NCBI GenBank assembly: GCA_021817455.1
Contig: JAKAUW010000032.1
Coordinates: 1-36,113 of the forward strand
DNA: 36,113 nt
Origin: Thermoplasmata archaeon
GTDB lineage: Archaea > Thermoplasmatota > Thermoplasmata > Thermoplasmatales > Thermoplasmataceae
Direction of reading: 5' to 3'
A program made the position numbers and the translations under genes. Every line of letters begins with the position of its first letter. Within the stretch, counting starts at the first letter, position 1. The notes below the pieces were generated by a model. It saw only the letters and a program-made list of their open reading frames with translations. It was not told the DNA's origin and made no database searches. Below, one piece after another: positions 32,333 through 36,113 of this stretch.

Positions 32333-32442
32333 AATTATAAAACAAAGAACGCAGGGGCGGGAGGAGTGAAAGCCAAAAGCTTTGGAGTGAAAGCCTAATG
32401 GCAAACATGCCCGCCCCCAGAGAGTATTTACATGTTTGGTAA
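32333..32442 (+). ncRNA. Duplicated start-site hairpin: decoy or attenuator RNA with a 14-codon mini-gene
   Basis: After a TATA-like ATTATAAAA (32333-32341), GGGGCGGG (32354-32361) pairs perfectly with CCCGCCCC (32410-32417). The loop holds GGAGTGAAAGCC twice (32363-32374 and 32384-32395) separated by a small hairpin CCAAA-agc-TTTGG. The second copy continues into ATGGCAAA, so 32384-32405 equals the leader and start of the 486 gene (472-493) with one change. From ATG 32398 a 14-codon frame (MANMPAPREYLHVW) runs to 32442. It may be a regulatory copy that titrates a translation factor, an attenuator, or a past recombination footprint. Confidence 0.42.
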
Positions 32443-32495
32443 TAAGTTTTTGAATGCAAACTGCTGAGCGGTTCTCTTTCTCCAATTCAGCATTT

Positions 32496-33479
32496 TCATT
32501 TCTTTTTTTGATCCGATAGTTGTTTATCTGTGAGCCTAATCACCTCTTTGGCGATTTCAAAAATTTGGTCCAGATATTGATATGGCGCATATTTCAATGA
32601 TATCCAGTCCGAACCGCCATTAAGTCTGTACTTTATGTCTTTTTTCAGGACTTCATTCACTTTGTCCGCGAACAGCTTATGAGGCTCTATCCTGAGTTCA
32701 CCTTGTTGACTGAAGGCTCGAGGTATATAGATTTCCATGTCAAACCTGTTCCCGTCGTATAGCGTTTCAAAATCGGTTGTTTTTATGGAAGGTTTGCCTC
32801 TCTCCCTTCTGCCAGGAATTATGCTGTTTTCCCTATTCAGTTCTCCTTCGTCATCTCTGAATGTTGCGATATTAAACATATTCTCAGGGGTAGCGAAGTA
32901 ATCACCCATTCGCTCAATCTGGGTGTCCTGGTTTAATGCAACCATGTAACCTGGAGATGCTATGGTAATGATTAATTCGCCCTGAAATTTGTTGAATGCA
33001 TCTGTAAAAGTGAAAATATGTTCTCCCATGTAATCAAACATGGAGCCCTTTTCACTGTGTAGAGTGGTACGGCAAAAGACATATCCTTTTGAAGGAGTAC
33101 CATCTATTGCATAGACTGTTAAGTATGGGGATACCCCTTCTTGCACTAAAATTTCCGATTTCTGGAGTTTGTCATAAAGTATAATTTTGTGCTCACGGTC
33201 GGTAGGGTGATCGATACTACCGAAGTCTGGAATTGTACCCAATTTGATAAATCCTCTTTCTGCTATGTTGTACATATCCTGTAGGACTCGATAATCAGTC
33301 TTGCTCTCAAGCAAGTCCCTAAAGCCCTTCACGGCCGATGTGCCCAACTCCAGGGCATTATCTGCATCAACGGGATTCTCCACTACGAAGTGAAATCTAT
33401 ACCACAAATCTTCATCCTTGGTCGATATTTCTATCTCTTCTACGTACAGCTGCTCCTTTTTTTTGATATCTTTTCCCAT
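32496..33479 (-). CDS. Hypothetical protein, second gene of leftward pair
   Basis: A 327-residue protein from ATG 33479, with GAGGTGA five bases upstream. Basic start and end, mixed alpha/beta, no membrane segment. Distinct pieces: LGTIPDFGSIDHPTDREHKI, GYVFCRTTLHSEKGSMFDYM, GRRERGKPSIKTTDF. I recognise no family or catalytic motif. It follows the 463-residue frame by 11 nt, so the two form an operon and likely act together, perhaps in replication since they lie beside the structured region. Confidence 0.82.
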   Translation of the reverse strand: MGKDIKKKEQLYVEEIEISTKDEDLWYRFHFVVENPVDADNALELGTSAVKGFRDLLESKTDYRVLQDMYNIAERGFIKLGTIPDFGSIDHPTDREHKIILYDKLQKSEILVQEGVSPYLTVYAIDGTPSKGYVFCRTTLHSEKGSMFDYMGEHIFTFTDAFNKFQGELIITIASPGYMVALNQDTQIERMGDYFATPENMFNIATFRDDEGELNRENSIIPGRRERGKPSIKTTDFETLYDGNRFDMEIYIPRAFSQQGELRIEPHKLFADKVNEVLKKDIKYRLNGGSDWISLKYAPYQYLDQIFEIAKEVIRLTDKQLSDQKKK

Positions 33480-33490
33480 CTCGTCACCTC

Positions 33491-34825
33491 TTAAGATATG
33501 ATGTTATCTGAAATTTGGAGGGGTTTGTATTCAAGGCCATTGTTTCCTATGATGATAAATGCCGACCGCACCAGTTGAGAAAGCTCGTAGTTGCACTGGA
33601 ATTCGCTAATTTTCATTTCAGCACAATCTTTGAGGATTAGGCTCTTCGGGACATAATCAAGACTATATTCGGTTCGCAATCTGAAGATTCCTTTAAGGAT
33701 GTCAAGGCCAATTTTGGTAATGGCAGGTTTGTCATTAATTGTGGGAATTTTTGCAAAGAATGCAGATAAATCATATGCTTCATTTGAGATGGTGTAAAGC
33801 CAGTCTTCTGCCTTTCTTATCTCAGTTTCTGTCAACTTCTCCTTCTGTTCAAGTCTGCATATGGATAGGGCCAGCCTGCTAAGTGCATGAGAGCTGTGTT
33901 GAATGGGAAGACCAGAATAGTGGGGGCGTATTCTTTCATTTACACTGATTTCCCTTTCAAGCAAAAGCTTAATTATCCTTTCGTCCAAGGCAGGGTTGTA
34001 CATCAGAGATGTAAGAACATAGTCGTTAACTTCGGGATCGAAGTATTTTTTGTGTGCGGTATACTGGGCATTGTACAATATTGTAGGGATATCGGAAGGC
34101 ATCCATACCTCTTGCCCAAGTGGAAAATTCAGGAGGTTATACGAGTGCTCCGTGTCATTATCAAGCCACACCGATGCTTGACCTGCAGGGTTTTCGGATT
34201 TCCCGCTAAAGAACCGAATACTGTGATAAAATGAAGGATTGGAAAATTCTTTTGGAAGATATCTGTACACTGAACGTCTAAGCCTGGCATTTGTCCTGCC
34301 TTCCCCAGAAGTTGAAAGGGTTTGCGAACCAACTCCGCCATTACCGAAGAAGCGAGGCGGACTAGATAGGATCTGGACCACAAAAGCCTTGTCGAGGTGA
34401 TCCAACTCAGCGTGTCGCCAATTCTCTGTGAGCCTATACATGAAGTCCTTGACATCCAAAACTGGTTTTCTTGGAATGAATTCGGTCACGGATCTCGGTT
34501 TGTAGTGTAGAACTTCGAAGAATTCTGTTTTCGAGTAAACATTCTCGTTGGCATTAACTGGAGTGTAACGGGTGTCTGCAGGCACTCTCCCGGGTTCAAG
34601 TTCCACAAGAGAGTCATTGGGTATCGCCAAGCTTGCTTGACAGTAGTAAATCACATTCTTGGAATAGAATTGAGAGGGGTAGGGTGTCTTATTCAATCTG
34701 AAGAAGATATATTCCGTGTTCTTTCCAAGATATTTTACCCACCCAACATTGCTTTCGTTAACTACTTTCCTTTCAAAATCCGCAAGTTGTGCTCCAAGGT
34801 ATCTGGATTCCAGGGTGTACGGCAT
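33491..34825 (-). CDS. Hypothetical protein with MCM-like C-terminal segment (possible replication protein)
   Basis: 444 residues from ATG 34825; a TTG at 34882 would add 19. I prefer 34825 because a TATA-like TTCTTTAAC lies ~32 nt upstream. Near residue 315, PIQHSSHALSRLALSICRLE followed by KLTETEIRKAEDWL resembles the lid region of MCM helicases ('R.LEAL.RLA.A.AR...L...VT..D...A'), and a winged-helix-like end follows. No Walker A is present, so it would not be an active MCM. A divergent initiator or MCM-derived protein is one reading; chance similarity is another. Confidence 0.8.
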   Translation of the reverse strand: MPYTLESRYLGAQLADFERKVVNESNVGWVKYLGKNTEYIFFRLNKTPYPSQFYSKNVIYYCQASLAIPNDSLVELEPGRVPADTRYTPVNANENVYSKTEFFEVLHYKPRSVTEFIPRKPVLDVKDFMYRLTENWRHAELDHLDKAFVVQILSSPPRFFGNGGVGSQTLSTSGEGRTNARLRRSVYRYLPKEFSNPSFYHSIRFFSGKSENPAGQASVWLDNDTEHSYNLLNFPLGQEVWMPSDIPTILYNAQYTAHKKYFDPEVNDYVLTSLMYNPALDERIIKLLLEREISVNERIRPHYSGLPIQHSSHALSRLALSICRLEQKEKLTETEIRKAEDWLYTISNEAYDLSAFFAKIPTINDKPAITKIGLDILKGIFRLRTEYSLDYVPKSLILKDCAEMKISEFQCNYELSQLVRSAFIIIGNNGLEYKPLQISDNIIS

Positions 34826-34931
34826 AATAATATCATCTATAACCAATAAGATGTTAAAGAAGTGTTGCTTTGGCTTTTTCAACAGTCAAAATAAGTCATT
34901 AGTTCTAATTTCCTGATTCATGGAATAGCAA

Positions 34932-34941
34932 CATTCTTAAA
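34932..34941 (+). promoter_or_regulatory. Promoter of the small CxxC/HxxH protein
   Basis: TTCTTAAACC-type TATA-like box, centred ~26 nt before GTG 34963, fitting a leaderless start there. Confidence 0.4.
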
Positions 34942-34962
34942 CCCAGATAGAGCGGTTTACCT

Positions 34963-35139
34963 GTGGGTTCAGAATACCTTTTGACCCTTCAGATTCTTGA
35001 GGCTAAAGGAAAAATCAAACCAAAACTGAGATTTGCCTATTGCAATACCTGCAATGGCACTAAAAAGAGTTATTCAATAACGGATCTGATGGACTTTGAG
35101 ACCCGACATAAGGGCCATTCCATCGATTACCGTACATAA
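34963..35139 (+). CDS. 58-residue zinc-finger-like protein
   Basis: From GTG 34963 (TTG 34981 possible). Contains CNTC (~28-31) and RHKGH near the end, spacing of a C2H2-like zinc site. A TATA-like box is ~26 nt upstream, fitting a leaderless start. It is immediately followed by the structured region at 35143 and may be its regulator or an initiator accessory factor; that is inference from position. Confidence 0.5.
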   Translation: MGSEYLLTLQILEAKGKIKPKLRFAYCNTCNGTKKSYSITDLMDFETRHKGHSIDYRT

Positions 35140-35142
35140 TTT

Positions 35143-35257
35143 TGTCGCAAATGCCCCATTTTAGGGGCTCAAGAGGGTATATTAGCAAAACCTTTATATA
35201 CCCAGATGGCGACATATATTTACTGGAAAAACCTGTTTTAGGGACTTCAAGTCCCTA
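35143..35257. other. Cluster of perfect inverted repeats (cruciform-forming; possible origin or RNA 5' region)
   Basis: TGTCGC (35143-35148) and GCGACA (35209-35214) enclose two hairpins: GCCCC-atttta-GGGGC (35153-35168) and GGGTATAT-13-ATATACCC (35175-35203), a three-way junction. The second arm contains the TATA-like TTTATATACC. Just after, TAGGGACTT-c-AAGTCCCTA (35239-35257) is a perfect 9-bp inverted repeat. Four perfect stems in 115 bp is far above background and suggests an origin, a protein-binding cluster or a structured transcript. Confidence 0.5.
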
Positions 35258-35520
35258 TGTTGCGATTAAGTTACGCTGGATAAGGGGTGACCGGAGATGC
35301 CTTGAAAGAGGCGGAAAACCCCCCTATCTCCTTTCAAAAAGAATACGCCTGATGATCAGCCTGCGATCTCCGCAGAGCTGTGCTTATACGGGGGACTTGA
35401 CTACCCGCGTCCGCAAGGACCTGCCAGATCAAGCCCTTAAACTACTCCAACCCGTATAGGTTGACCGACCTTCTAATAACGCTGGAAACGGCGGATAGGT
35501 TCTTGGGGGTCGAAACATAA
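35222..35520 (+). ncRNA. Candidate large structured non-coding RNA
   Basis: Downstream of TTTATATACC (~26 nt to 35222) there is no credible gene but many nested complementary pairs. TATACGGG (35385-35392) pairs with CCCGTATA (35451-35458); inside it GG-a-CTTGA (35393-35400) with TCAAGCC (35429-35435); inside that GTCC-GCAA-GGAC (35409-35420), a GNRA tetraloop. Upstream, GATA-a-GGGG (35279-35287) pairs with CCCC..TATC (35319-35328) around GCCT/AGGC. CTGAT-g-ATCAG (35349-35359) and CGCT-ggaaac-GGCG (35480-35493) are further stems. No rRNA, tRNA, SRP or RNase P signature was recognised. Confidence 0.45.
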
Positions 35521-35551
35521 AATTATTGTGAGAAAAAAAGGATTTATGTAG

Positions 35552-35565
35552 TGCCTTAATTGGCA
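35552..35565. promoter_or_regulatory. TGCC-N6-GGCA element, copy 1
   Basis: TGCC-ttaatt-GGCA, just after a TATA-like GGATTTATG; the second copy TGCC-ttaaat-GGCA is at 35851-35864. Two copies 299 bp apart, each ahead of a small gene candidate, suggest a repeated operator. Confidence 0.35.
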
Positions 35566-35582
35566 AGGAGCAGGAAAAACAA

Positions 35583-35732
35583 GTGAATCAAAGATTTGAA
35601 TTTGTATTTCAGTCAGATTACACTGAAAGAGACATCAGGGAAAGACCTGAAACAGTTGCACGGGATCTTGGCAACATCACCAGTTCTCCAGAATGGAGAG
35701 CCGTAAGGTATGTAATGGTTCGTGCAAAGTAA
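35583..35732 (+). CDS. 49-residue hypothetical protein
   Basis: From GTG 35583 with AAGGAG about ten bases upstream and a TATA-like box at 35540. Product starts MNQRFEFVFQSDYTERDIRE and ends VMVRAK; mixed charged, probably soluble. No family recognised. SD and coding-like composition support it. Confidence 0.5.
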   Translation: MNQRFEFVFQSDYTERDIRERPETVARDLGNITSSPEWRAVRYVMVRAK

Positions 35733-35744
35733 TTTTTGTTGTGG

Positions 35745-36002
35745 ATGAGGGAAAACGATCAGAAAACTCCGATAGTTAAGGTTTATTTGAGATCCATCCA
35801 AGTCCACTGTTGCTCTAAAGAGTGGGAGTCGCTTCCGCGAGGGAGTGCGGTGCCTTAAATGGCAATGCCTGGAATGGGCAGGAGACTATCAAGGATCCAA
35901 TGGAGAGCTGAGAACTACCTCTGCCCAGGAAGTGCACCTGGCTGTACGATGGATGCAACCAACTGCCGGGGTTGGGCCGCAAGGCTTGACCTGTCCGCGT
36001 GA
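35745..36002 (+). other. Two short, poorly supported frames (37 and 47 codons)
   Basis: ATG 35745-35858 would encode MRENDQKTPIVKVYLRSIQV plus 17 more residues; ATG 35859-36002, with GGGAGTG upstream, would encode a 47-residue protein with three Cys (MAMPGMGRRLSRIQW start). A competing frame (35845-36039) overlaps both and I cannot tell which, if any, is real. The interval also holds the second TGCC-N6-GGCA copy and the GC-rich CTCT-aa-AGAG hairpin region near 35813. Confidence 0.25.
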
Positions 36003-36080
36003 ACTGTTTTATGACCCGCAAGGGAAGAGCAGGGAATGAGGGCAAAAGAGTGTTGCTTGCAGATTCAAGGAGTGAAATTT

Positions 36081-36113
36081 TTGGAAATACAAGGATTTGT
36101 AATAGGAGAAAAC
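36081..36113 (+). CDS. Start of a further right-arm gene (truncated by window end)
   Basis: GGAGTGAAA (36069-36077) ends three bases before TTG 36081, the same arrangement as at 30363 and 28082. Only 11 codons are visible (LEIQGFVIGEN). The motif is the reason to call it. Confidence 0.5.
   Translation, partial: MEIQGFVIGEN

Noticed and set aside
35142-35459. 105-codon open frame across the structured region
   Set aside because: No SD, Arg/Leu-rich low-quality composition, and it is fully explained as a shadow of nested RNA helices.
35470-35500. Resemblance to a 16S rRNA helix (ACGCTGGAAACGGCGGATAGG-like stretch)
   Set aside because: Only a short stretch matches and none of the surrounding universally conserved rRNA segments are present; probably a chance stem with a purine-rich loop.
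1-36113. CRISPR array or tRNA gene
   Set aside because: No regularly spaced repeats and no complete cloverleaf with a GTTCRA T-loop were found by eye on either strand.
36011-36113. Alternative frame from ATG 36011 (MTRKGRAGNEGKR...)
   Set aside because: No SD; the competing TTG at 36081 has the motif used throughout the element.

Overview
The window looks archaeal and most like a member of the Thermoplasmatales. Several genes have A/T-rich TATA-like boxes close upstream of the start codon. Starts mix ATG, GTG and TTG, arginine is mostly AGG/AGA, and Shine-Dalgarno (SD) motifs sit before genes inside operons. The taxonomic assignment is an inference; there is no rRNA or other marker here to prove it.

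Layout. (1) 1-307 is the end of a leftward membrane-protein gene. (2) 486-8278 is one tight rightward operon of about eleven genes: a protein followed by a probable programmed -1 frameshift extension, a protein with a sliding-clamp-like end, small basic and membrane proteins, a secreted protein with a C-terminal membrane anchor and two repeated beta domains, a two-helix membrane protein, a basic protein, a duplicated helical protein and a P-loop ATPase with a zinc ribbon. This is the layout of a morphogenesis or secretion module. It recalls the spike / membrane protein / NTPase core of pleolipovirus-like membrane viruses or a conjugation module, but no gene has a sequence-level match I can name. 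(3) 8547-9662 holds a small zinc protein, a candidate short RNA and a redox-family protein lacking both CxxC motifs. (4) 10056-15205 is visibly A/T-richer: GNAT, MFS exporter and two SagB-type flavin dehydrogenases, divergent from a 23-codon peptide gene with an excellent SD, i.e. a candidate peptide natural-product (RiPP) locus, followed by a membrane protein. (5) 15345-27180 is an integrase and defence-like island: tyrosine recombinase, two decayed genes, a complete type I restriction-modification set (hsdM, hsdS, hsdR), a DUF3800 protein, an IS21-type remnant and a 936-residue membrane-anchored protein of unknown function. (6) 27331-32290 is a second tight rightward operon of about seventeen mostly tiny genes (HTH regulator, DEDDh-type exonuclease, zinc proteins, DUF1643), typical of plasmid or virus accessory operons. 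(7) 32333-36113 has a hairpin carrying two copies of the element's translation-start motif, two leftward genes of unknown function (one with an MCM-like C-terminal segment), and a large, strongly structured, mostly non-coding region that could be an origin and/or a structured RNA.

The two operons (2) and (6), plus the right end, share the unusual start-site motif GGAGTGAAA (nine copies). I did not find it at any start in the 9-27 kb middle. I therefore read the window as one mobile replicon or provirus (left and right arms) interrupted or loaded with a cargo block (chemistry, integrase, restriction, defence). The most interesting items are the canonical slippery site A AAA AAC with its hairpin at 1826-1855, the duplicated start-site hairpin at 32354-32417, the peptide/SagB locus at 10.0-14.2 kb, and the structured region at 35143-35520.
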